In this document: positions 8,722-17,957 of the stretch, in pieces | How positions within the stretch are numbered: the stretch's first letter is position 1 | How the letters are laid out: every line of letters begins with the position of its first letter | DNA from: Glomus cerebriforme | Taxonomy: Eukaryota > Glomeromycota > Glomeromycetes > Glomerales > Glomeraceae | Assembly: GCA_003550305.1 (NCBI GenBank) | Contig: QKYT01001031.1 | Coordinates: 1,925 to 22,102 of the forward strand | Direction: 5' to 3' | Length of the DNA: 20,178 nt | The notes under the pieces: model-generated | Seen by the model: the letters and a program-made list of their open reading frames with translations, nothing else | Told to the model about the DNA's origin: nothing | Database searches by the model: none | Translations under genes and position numbers: made by a program

Positions 8722-9640
8722 ATTTTCAACTACATATACAGTTAATCCTTTTTTCATTTATTTTCATTGTTTAAACTCAAAATTTTTTAACTCAAACATT
8801 ATATAATTCTTATTTTTACTTATATTTTCTTATATTTCTTTAGAATCCGATTTTCATTATATTTTTGGTTTTTTTAAAAAAAGGAGGATTTTATTAATTT
8901 ATCTTATCAATTGCTAATTCTTTTCTTTTTCTTTTTGTATTATACAAAACTTTTTTTATCAAAATTATCAAGTATTTTTATATTCTATTTTAAAAAGTGG
9001 TTGATTTGGAATGAAAAACAAATGGAAAAGGAAAAAAAGGATGGTTTTAATAATTATTAATTTCCAATTAACTTTTTTTTTTTTTTAAAAAAAAAAAAAA
9101 GGAATAAAATATAGTTTTTTCTTAAATAATTATATAATTAATAATATATATATTATCAATGAAGATTTGATTAGTATAATATTCTATTTTAATATACTAA
9201 ATTGCTAATATTACTAATTGTAAAAAAAAAATGAATTTACAAATCAAAATTGAATTTAGTAATTTACAGAAATATTTTAAAGTTTAATTTAATTAAGGAT
9301 CATCTTTAATGCTCACCAGAGATGAAATTCACCGGGAAGTGATTTTTACTGCATCATGTGATTTTTATTACATAATTTTATATTTATTAATTTATTAAAG
9401 AAATTTTGGTAAATTTATAAAATTATATATAAGATTTTATTATAAAAATGCTTTTTTTTTTTAATAAATGGTTTAAAACAGAAAAAATAAACAATTATTT
9501 ACAAATAATAAAAAAAAAAAGAGAAAAGTAAAAAATATTAGCATTTGCAAGTTTCTGTTAAACTACTAATAAAAACAATTAATGTAATTAAAATGATGGA
9601 AAAAAATAAAGCTTCTAGTATTTAATTAGTAATATATCAC
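8722..9640. other. AT-rich intergenic with poly(T)/poly(A) palindromes
   Basis: No gene is visible. T7A7 lies at 8869-8882 and a perfect T14A14 at 9073-9100, each followed by GG. A short G/C-richer patch at 9298-9360 has a TCAC-CGGGAA-GTGA hairpin but no wider feature. Confidence 0.5.
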
Positions 9641-9945
9641 TTACTACATTAGAGTTTAAATTATAATCAGAATTTGAAATATTAGAATTTAAATTTAAGC
9701 ATCAAAGTTTAAAATATTAGAGTTTGAAATTATTAAAAGATAGAGTTCATGTCAAAATTTGAAACATTAGAGTTTGAAATTATTAAAAGTCAGTATTCGT
9801 ATTTGAATTTAAAATGTCAGAGTTTAAAATTATAAAGTCAGAATTCACATTAGAATTTGAAATTAAAAATTATTAAAGTCTTAATTTGTATCAGAGTTTG
9901 AAATGTCAGATTAAGATTAAAGTTAAAAATGTTAAGAGTTAAAAA
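9640..9945. repeat. Degenerate tandem repeat, TTAGAGTTTGAAATTATTAAAA type
   Basis: About ten diverged copies of TTAGAGTTTGAAATTATTAAA(A)G, with variants such as GTCAGAGTTTAAAATTATAAAG, run head to tail. Unit length is about 20-40 bases. No coding frame runs through it. Confidence 0.7.
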
Positions 9946-10980
9946 TGGAAAAATACCACTATATAAAAAACCAAAGAAATATAACTATTACAAACTACTA
10001 TTACTTACAAAATATTAAAAAACAATAGTATAATACTACTATTACTTACAAAATAATAATAAAAAAGAAACAAAAAAAAATATGAAAAAGAAATAAAGAA
10101 AAAACAATCAAATCAGGTAAAAATTACTAACTAAAAATGAGACGTGTCAAACTGTGTTTAATTATGTAATTTGAAATAACTTAAATGTTAAATATTTGTA
10201 AACTAAAATTAATATGAACTTAAAACTTATAGAATAAATGTATTTTAGCATGCTTTGCAAGATTACTTAAGTTGAAAAAAAAATTTTGAATAGTGTTTTT
10301 GACTTTATATATGAACGAACGATCTTTGCTGATCATATCCAAAAATAGATAAATAAATTTTGGCAAATATAAAAAAAGTCAAATAAATAAAAAATGGCAT
10401 TCTAAATCTTATTAAGCATTCTAATTAAACTTGCAGAGCAAGCCAAAATACACTTACTATATATATTTTAAAAGGTTATATAAGTTAAGAAAAGTTTTAT
10501 TTTAAAAAAATGATTTTTTTAAGTTATGTGATCAAACATGACTTTAGATATTACACAAAAATGGTTAACATAAATAAGTGAAATTCACATCCTAATGAAT
10601 TATTTTTAAAATTTATGTATAATGTAAATTTACCAAAGATGAATTTAAAATTAATTTTAATATTTAATTAATTTTAAAAAAAATTAAAAATAACAAAAAA
10701 TTTAAAAGAATTTATATTCTTTTTTATGAATTTTATTTACTAATGAAGTCAATTATTACTAATTATGTAAAAGAATATAAGATTAAAGGTCTTGATTTAA
10801 TTTATAATGAGATTAATATCAGAAAGTTTTTGAAATGTTGATTTGTATTAGTATACATGATAATCAACATTAAATTGTAGATTAATATAATACAGATTAT
10901 TAATTAATACCATATTTTGGAGTTTATCAATATATATTATTAATATAATACTTAAATGCATCATATAATATCATATGATA
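9946..10980. other. AT-rich intergenic, no gene seen
   Basis: Stops are dense in every frame and there is no motif I recognise. A duplicated short string around 9990-10050 (ACTACTATTACTTACAAAATA) is the only local repeat noted. Confidence 0.5.
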
Positions 10981-10981
10981 A

Positions 10982-11052
10982 TAACTAAAATAAACTACAT
11001 GCTAGTTTTTTTATCAGTTAAGCACAGTTATAGTTGCAGTTTATTTTAGTTA
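10982..11052. repeat. 71-bp hairpin with 15-bp perfect arms
   Basis: TAACTAAAATAAACT (10982-10996) is the exact reverse complement of 11038-11052, with a 41-nt loop. It sits at the left edge of the 128-bp repeat array. It could be a tiny MITE or a transcript hairpin. Confidence 0.7.
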
Positions 11053-11099
11053 GATTAAAATTATTTTTTTAAAAAAAAATATTTTCTTTTTTTCTTTGT

Positions 11100-12505
11100 A
11101 AATTCTTAGTTTTCAGTCTAATATCAAAAAGTAGAAACTAGTAAGGTTTTTCATGAAATTTACCATTTTTTTTTATTTTTTTTAAAAATATTTATTAACA
11201 TTTCTTTTTTTTTCTTATAGTTTTCTAAGTTTTTCAGTTCAGACTGAAAAGGAAAAACAGCAAATTTTTTTACAAAACTTATCATTTTTTATTTTTTTTT
11301 TATTTAAAAAATATTTTAACATTTCTTATTTTCTTTTCTTATAAGTTTTCTATACTTTTAATTTGATACTAGAATCAGAAATGGTAAGTTTCTTAAGATT
11401 CTTTAAGAAACTTACTGTATTTTTTTTTTGGTTTTCTTTTATTAAAAATATTTCTAATGTTTTCTTTCTTTTTTCTTTTGTATGTTCTTTTGGCTTTTAA
11501 ATTAGTATATGAAATTAAAAAATAGTAAATTTCTTCGCAAAACTTGAGTGCCATTTTTTTTCTTTTTTTTAGAAATGTTTTTTAACAGTTCTTTTTCTTT
11601 TCTTGTAGACTCTCCTTTAATTTGAATACTTGAAATTAGAAAACAATAAGTTTTGTAATAAAACTTACCATTTTTTTTATTTTTTTTTAAAAAATATTCT
11701 AATTAAATATTTCTTCTTTTTTTTGTAAATTCAGTACTAGAAATTCAGAAAAGAAATGTAAGTTTTGTAATATTTGTTTTATTATAAAACTTTGTTTTTT
11801 TTAGTTTTTTTTAAGAAACATTCTAACTAAATATTTCTTCTTTTTTTTATAAGTTTGCTTCTGAAAACTTGAGAAACTAAAAGTCTAAAACATAAGTTTT
11901 GTAATGTTTATTTTATTACAAAACTTCATTTTTTTTAGTTTTTTCTTTAAGAAATATTTTAACTGAAATTTCTTCTTTTTTTTTATAGATAATTTAGGAA
12001 TTTAGAATTAGAAAGAAACATAAGTTTCATAATGAATTACTTTATTACAAACTTCATTTTTTATTTTTTCTTTCTTTATTAGAAACATTTTGAACATTTC
12101 TTTTTTTTTATAAATTTAGCTTTGAAAATTCAGAATTCAAAAATATATATATAAGTTTTATAATGAATATTTTGTTATAAAATTTCATTTTTTTTTGTTT
12201 TATTTTTTAAGAAATATTCTAACTGAACGTTTCTTTTTTTTTTTATAAATTTGGTTTTAGAAATTCAGAAAAAAAACATAAGTTTTATAATGTTCATTTT
12301 ATTATAAACTTTTATTTTTCATTTTTTTTTCTTTGTATAAAAATGTTCTAACTGAATACTTCTCTTTTTTTATAGGTTTGCAACTGGACTTGAAAAACTA
12401 AAACATAAGTTTTGTAATGAATATTTCATTATGAACCTTTATTTTTTATTTTTTTTCTTTATTAGAAGTATTCTAACTAAATATTTCTCTTTTTATTTAA
12501 AATAA
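11100..12505. repeat. Tandem array of about 11 intron-like ~128-bp units
   Basis: Eleven diverged units repeat with spacing 119-139 bp; unit ends lie near 11220, 11345, 11484, 11608, 11727, 11853, 11988, 12113, 12249, 12375 and 12500. On the plus strand each unit has, in order, a 29-40 nt core; a donor-like word (GTAAGT in the best units at 11384 and 11758, TAAGTTTTGTAAT in the decayed ones); an inverted repeat overlapping that word; a CTAAC-like branch site (TTCTAACTAAAT or TTCTAACTGAAT in several); a T-rich tract; and TATAG or TATAAG. These are the same signals as in the real introns of VPS55 and the BTB gene. The cores differ in length modulo 3 and carry stops, so I see no coding. It could be a satellite, a decayed many-exon gene, or a tandemly copied intron. 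Confidence 0.75.
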
Positions 12506-13523
12506 ATTATTGCATTTTTTAATGTATTTACAAATTAATTAAATAGTATTTATTGATATAAAATATGTGATTTTAAATAGCAATAATTAATATAGGGTTC
12601 GTATTTAGTATCAATTATTATAAATGTAAACTGACATATCAGATGTCCATTGAAAAACTTTCTAATGAATATTTAATAAATTTTGTGTTTTGACTAAGAT
12701 ATTATAATGCTTAAATCATAGTTTTTCTATCAGTATGATTTGTAATTTTTCTATTATTAAGATTAATCTTTGTTATAATACAAATTTTCTTTATAAATTT
12801 CTTTAATCCTACTTTACTAATATAATATTATTTATATTATTTAAACTAGTTTTTAGTTTGAAAAACTATATAATAAACTTTTTAAGTAAAATAAAAGAAT
12901 AAAAATAACTTTAATTTACCTGTTTTTTTTTTTAACTTTTTAAAAATAAAAATTAGGCTTAGTATTAACAAATTACAAGCTAATATATCTATTATAATAT
13001 CTACTAAAATAAAGTTTTTTTTTTATAATGATTAATATTTATTCTTTAATTGGAAAATCTAAATATTAATTTTTTATCAGATCTTTTTTATTATTAAATA
13101 TAAATGTTCTTTATTATATAGTTCAAGAAAAATTGCATTATAAAAAAATATTTAATATAATAATTTTCTTAATATACTATTATTCATTTTTTGATAGTTA
13201 AGAATTTAAATAACTTTATTAATAATTAGAATTATACTTTCTAACAAAATTTTATCATGGATAAAATCAATTACGTCAGTTATAATTTTTACTAATAAAA
13301 TATATAAATTACGTCAAATTATATTATTATATTATGTCAATCATAATTTAAAAAATCTATTTCATGAGAAAATATAATTAGAATATTAGATTCTTTAAGT
13401 TTATTTAATTTTAAATTTAAAAAATACTTAATTTTTTTATTAAAAACTTTTCATAAATTTGAAAAAAGTAATTCTTGTTAAATATTAATACTTTTTATAA
13501 TAGAATTATTAATTAAATATCAT
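12506..13523. other. AT-rich intergenic, no gene seen
   Basis: Very A/T-rich with no open frame of interest. TTACGTCA (the complement of TGACGTAA, a CRE/ATF-like word) occurs at 13271-13278 and 13309-13316, and a TTATGTCA variant follows about 25 bp later. These look like parts of a short diverged repeat. Confidence 0.45.
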
Positions 13524-13995
13524 CTAATTACTATAATAACTCAGGGGTAACTCTACTTGTTGATGATCCCTACACCCATTTTTCCAAAGAAGTTTTGGAA
13601 AGAAAAGTTGCGCTTTTTGGCCAGTTTGTCCTAAGAAAGTAGTCTTTTAATTTTAGGAAAAGTTGCTCTACGATGCTAGAGTTAATTAAAAGATTTAGAA
13701 AATTTGAAATATAGTCTCCGGCATACCAAGTTTCTCTGCATATTAGGTTTATGATATCTTTCAGCTACTCACGTCTTTCTCTAAGTTGATATCTGAGAGG
13801 TCGTTTAGTATTCTAAGATATTCTCTATATGCATAAGATGAATGGGTTAGACTTGTGGCTGCTCTTGGTAGATCTAGGAGTGAGCCTAGTATGAAGTTTT
13901 TTTGAAAGTTAAGCAGCTTTTTACAGAGTTAACGCATGAACTTGATGTAGCAGGAAAAGGCTTTTTTGGTGTTTAAGTTTGGTAGAAAATTTTTT
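13524..13995 (-). pseudogene. Decayed coding sequence of unknown family
   Basis: One minus-strand frame carries a coherent, non-repetitive protein of about 155 codons with nine internal stops, ending at TAG 13524-13526. Readable pieces are an N-terminal KKAFSCYIKFM, a 47-codon open run containing GSLLDLPRAATSLTHSSYAY and REYLRILNDLSDINLEKDVS, then YAEKLGMPETIFQ, FLGQTGQKAQLFFPKLLWKN and GCRDHQQVELPL. Most internal stops are TAA, the result expected from C-to-T change in CAA. I do not recognise the family. The base composition (more G/C than its surroundings) and decay suggest an old transposon ORF or a dead member of a lineage-specific repeated family. Related, more broken pieces continue at higher coordinates, towards 15400. 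Confidence 0.6.
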
Positions 13996-14438
13996 TTTTA
14001 ATTTTAATAATTGTTTTTAGTAATGGAAAGGTGATAGAATATTAATTTGAAGGAATATCATAAAAATAAATTTCAAATTGGCAGAATTTCTGTATGGTTT
14101 TAATGGGAGGGAAATACATAGACTTTGACTACTCAAAAACTTTCCTTTTACTCATTTTAGTTTTGAAATATGGTAGGAAATGTAGGATATCCAAAAAATT
14201 GATTGATAGCTGATCATCTGTTGATGATTGGTTCCTCTATTATTTCACAATTCCTAGATTTTAGTTTCACTATGATGATCCTTATTTTTACCCCCCTTAA
14301 GGTGACATCATAGGTTGTTATTTATTAGAAAATCAAAAAAATTAAAAAGGTGTGAAAAATATAAATACAGTGTTGGGATGCATTACCGTATGTGATTGGA
14401 AGGAGTAGTTACGTGATCAGAAGTTATTTTTTCTAATA
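13996..14438 (-). pseudogene. Probable continuation of the decayed minus-strand sequence
   Basis: A minus-strand frame running through about 14190-13990 reads as low-stop peptide (DILHFLPYFKTKMSKRKVFE and, after a stop, SKSMYFPPIKTIQKFCQFE), shifted relative to the 13524-13995 frame. It is probably the upstream part of the same dead gene. Nothing identifiable. Confidence 0.35.
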
Positions 14439-14698
14439 GATATATCTAAGGTTGCCTGCCTAAACTTCTTTAAAATCCTATGATTAGTTTCATCAAAATT
14501 TTACTATAGATTTATTATAGTTTTGGCAGAATTTTAGCAGTTTTGGCAATTATAATAGGTTTTGGCAGTTTCACTTTTCTCCAGAGTTTTACCAGTTTTT
14601 TAATATAACTTTAATATAGTTTCAGCAGAATTTCACTTTTTGGCAAAATGCCATCTTGTCTAAACCTTTAGGTTTCGACAAGCAACCTTAGATATATC
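14439..14698. mobile_element. 260-bp MITE with GATATATCTAAGGTTGC ends
   Basis: The 17-mer GATATATCTAAGGTTGC (14439-14455) is the exact reverse complement of 14682-14698. The match continues imperfectly for about 13 more bases (CCTGCCTAAACTT against TTGTCGAAACCTA). The outermost GATATATC is itself palindromic and probably includes the TA-type target duplication. There is no coding capacity. The interior repeats TTTGGCAG or TTTTAGCAG words (about 14520-14650). Size, ends and lack of genes fit a non-autonomous DNA transposon. Confidence 0.8.
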
Positions 14699-15400
14699 AA
14701 GGATCAAGATTCTTAGAAAGGAATAAGCTGAACGGTCATGGTATACAAGTATGAATTCACTTTTTGGTAAGAAATCATTTCGATTCATAGAAAAATATCT
14801 GACAGTATCGTTAGAAATTGGCCTATTAGGGAAGAAACCATCCGGTATATTTATGGTAAGAGTTTTTGGACAGGGCTGGTAGATGAGACAGTATAAGCAA
14901 TCATTTCAATTTGTCTGAAACATCTACTAGGCCATTAGAAACTAGCTGGATGAGGTAGAGAAATAGAGGTAGGATTAGTTTAGTTTCTTTTTTGTATTTT
15001 TAGTGTTAGATTTCTTTAGTTTTTTCTTCTTCTTGGAGGTTGACACTAGCAGCCGATCTCTTTAAACCTTCTTAAAATGTTTTGTGCTAGTTTAAAAATC
15101 TGAGTTATAGAGATAGGGTATTCTTTGTTCTGAAAATTGATATTAGCATCTGATCTCTATAACCTTATCAATGTTTCGTGCTAATTTGAAGACCTATAGT
15201 ATTGAGGGGAGATTCAGATAAACTGAATAAAGGGTATTTCTTTTGACAGGAAGATTCAGGAGGACTGGTTGAAGGATTTATTTTTGATTCTAATACTGGG
15301 ATATGAGAAAGATTCAGAGTATATCTTATCTAAGAAGGTTCGGCAATATAGCCTTATTTTGAGGACCTATATTATGTAAGTGTGACAAGTTAGGCATTTC
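14699..15400 (-). pseudogene. Decayed, internally duplicated sequence of unknown family
   Basis: This region is richer in G/C than its surroundings and has short minus-strand open pieces (PDGFFPNRPISNDTVRY and FLPKSEFILVYHDRSAYSF at about 14850-14700; NFQNKEYPISITQIFKLAQN at about 15140-15080) broken by stops and frame changes. It contains two pairs of diverged direct repeats: 14769 against 14895 (126 bp apart) and 15040 against 15137 (97 bp apart). It probably belongs to the same relic as 13524-13995, into or beside which the MITE inserted. Function unknown. Confidence 0.4.
15040..15225. repeat. Two-copy tandem duplication, ~97-bp unit
   Basis: The copy at 15040 (TTGACACTAGCAGCCGATCT and on) and the copy at 15137 (TTGATATTAGCATCTGATCT and on) align over about 85 bases with scattered, mostly transition differences. 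The shared GTTTYGTGCTARTTT block falls in the middle. Confidence 0.7.
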
Positions 15401-16334
15401 TGTTTTATATAGAAATGTAAAAGCTTATCTCTGTATAACTACTATTTGTTATTTTATATACAGTATAGTTCTATAAAACAGTTCTTAAATTCAATAATAA
15501 ATGCAATTATTAGGTATTTACTATTTGATGATTTATATTAGTACAACTAGTTACTATGCATAATAAAAATTCAATAAAGACTAAGCCTGATAAAACAGTT
15601 ACTCAGCACTACATAACCTGTAACTATTAATTACTTAGTCAGCTTGTCTTCAAAAAAAAAAAGTTGCTATGATAACTATATAAACAGAATTTGCTAAATA
15701 TTTTTGATCATTTTTTTGTTTTATAATAGCAATATATTATGATAATTATTAATCCAATTTAACTATTATTGTAATTTCTTTAATTGTTCTAATAAAAACC
15801 TATTTCTTTATAAAATATTTCTAATGAATTTACCCAATTTTTAGTAAAAATTAAAAACTTTAATATTTTTACTTATGCAAATTTCTTAAGAATTCTGCAT
15901 ATTTATAAAAGATTACAGTTTCAAACAACTAAAAAAATACAAAAAATAATATCAGATAAATTAATAATAAATAAATCATAATAAAATTTGAATATAATTT
16001 TACTTTGATTATTTAAATATGTTTATTACTATCTTGTGATATTTTTTTGTAATTAAGTATTTATTTTTAAAGAAAAGAAAAAAAATATAAATCTAAAATA
16101 TGTATTACAAAAAAAATAAAAATAAGTTACATAAAGTTTATTTAATAATCTAAAAGTTTATTTTATAAAACAGTATTATTAAAATAGTATAATCATTAAA
16201 GTCTATAGTATAATTATAATATGTATGTAATTATGTAATTAATAAAGAAGGAGGGTTTTAAGTTTTAACTAACTTAAGTCAAATAAGTGCTTATAAAAAA
16301 GGTGTAATTATATAGAAAATGATTATATAGAGGA
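15401..16334. other. AT-rich intergenic, no gene seen
   Basis: Low-complexity A/T sequence. The string TTGTCTTCAAAAAAAAAAA at 15644-15662 also occurs at 1065-1083, at the start of the Tc1/mariner relic, but the bases beyond do not match. No other feature. Confidence 0.45.
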
Positions 16335-16989
16335 TTTAACTGTATATATTTTTTTTTTTTAAATCCTTAACATATACCAATTTTATTAATGATTATTCAA
16401 GAATACACTATTAGCACATTAAATTAAGTACAATTATTACAAGTTACTCTTATTTAATTAGAATCATCATAACCGTTGAAAGGGAATGCACTTTCTCTAT
16501 TGTGGGTGGAGTGATGTGCCCATCCTTCCTTAGACATCTATACATGCTCACATTCTTGGAGAGGAGCAAAAGGCCTGACAAAGTTACTTCATACCTACTG
16601 AAAAAGCAAGGTAGGGAAAAGACCATTATTACCAAACTGTATAATACAATTCCATATGTATCCAGCCTGAAGAGTCTCACTTACTTTACCCTTAAAGAAT
16701 AGAGTACTTAAAAAGATACTTTTGTCTTGCAATAAAAACTACTACTTGTTAATGGAAATTTATATACTTTTTTTAATGCTATTTTCTCTAACCTGCTAAC
16801 ACCTTTCCTATCCAACCCTATATATACTTTCTCATCAAAAATGATTCCTACCTGTGTCTCCCAGATCATTCTACCATCTTCCATTATCCTAGAACAAAAT
16901 CTTCTATGGCTTAATTATACCTAGACCCCTTCAGGTTACCTAAATCTCTTTTTAAATCAATTTGGATCTTTAAGAGTTTAACTGTATAT
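16335..16989 (-). mobile_element. Probable retroposed insert with 13-bp target duplication and poly(A)
   Basis: TTTAACTGTATAT occurs at 16335-16347 and again at 16977-16989. Just inside the left copy is T12 (16349-16360), which reads as a poly(A) tail on the minus strand. The enclosed 629 bp is clearly richer in G/C than its surroundings. On the minus strand it has a 58-codon frame from ATG 16884 to a stop at 16708 (MEDGRMIWETQVGIIFDEKV, then a Lys-rich IALKKVYKF part) and another open run at 16680-16450. Target duplication, tail and composition fit a 5'-truncated LINE or a processed copy. I recognise no RT or endonuclease motif, so its source is unknown. Confidence 0.5.
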
Positions 16990-17391
16990 TATATATATAT
17001 AAAAATAATATTAAATAAATAATTTATATTAAAATAATATTAAAATATCATAGTATAAAATCCCCTTAAAAATTTTATGAGATTATTAAAATTGCATTGC
17101 AAATTTTATAATATCTCTTAAAATATAAAATAATCTTTATATTAATTCTTTAATTTTATTTAATTTTATTAATTATCTAAATCAAGTCCTGTTTTTTTAT
17201 AAAACTGAATTATAATTATTTATTAATTATTTTTTAAAAATTGCAGTTCTAAAAAGATAGGATTAATTCAGATTGGTATTGTAATTTAACCATTAGAATT
17301 AGAATTAACATAAAGTACTGTAAATTAAAATTTTAGAACTTGATTACAAAAACTATATAAGACTATAATCTGATTTTTTATACAGTATGTA
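16990..17391. other. AT-rich intergenic, no gene seen
   Basis: A/T-rich spacer between the probable retroposed insert and the MITE. No open frame or repeat stands out. Confidence 0.5.
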
Positions 17392-17957
17392 TAGTGTGTG
17401 AAAAAAGTTTTGAGAATAATTTTTCCAGTTAATATTTAATTGATAAATTGCCTATAACATACTAAAAATACANAAATTNTATATGTAAAAAGCTATGACG
17501 AATTATTTTGTCTTAATACACAATATGTGATTTCTTAATAAAATTTTGCGTTATAATGCATTAAATTTAATTAATTGAAATTTTAATAATTTTTTAAGTT
17601 TTTTAAAATTTAACTTTAATTTTATCATTAATGTACTATAAAAATTTTATTAGATATACTTTATGATGTAGCAAAAGAAATAAAAAAAAAATTATTAAAT
17701 TTGGTTGGATATTTACCATGAAACTGCCTTTTAAAATTGTCCAATTAGTCAAATATTAGCTATCTTATTTTTTCTAATAATTTTTTGNATGACTTAAATT
17801 TTAATAAGTGAGTAGCATGTGGTCTGTTGCTAATATACTTTTGGTAACTTATTTTTCATATTATAAAGGGTATAACCACAAATTTTCATATGCCACTGAC
17901 ACTTATTCATCGCATAATAAATGAAAATATTTTTCTAATTACTTTTTTCATGCACTG
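17392..17957. mobile_element. 566-bp Tc1/mariner-type MITE
   Basis: The left end reads TAGTGTGTGAAAAAAGT; the right end, reverse complemented, reads CAGTGCATGAAAAAAGT. Similarity continues for about 15 more bases (GAGAATAATTTTT against TAGAAAAATATTTT). TA flanks both ends (17390-17391 and 17958-17959), the Tc1/mariner target duplication. The A/T-rich interior has no transposase motif I can read. Three ambiguous bases (N at 17473, 17479 and 17788) all fall inside it, as expected if reads from many copies were collapsed. Confidence 0.8.
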
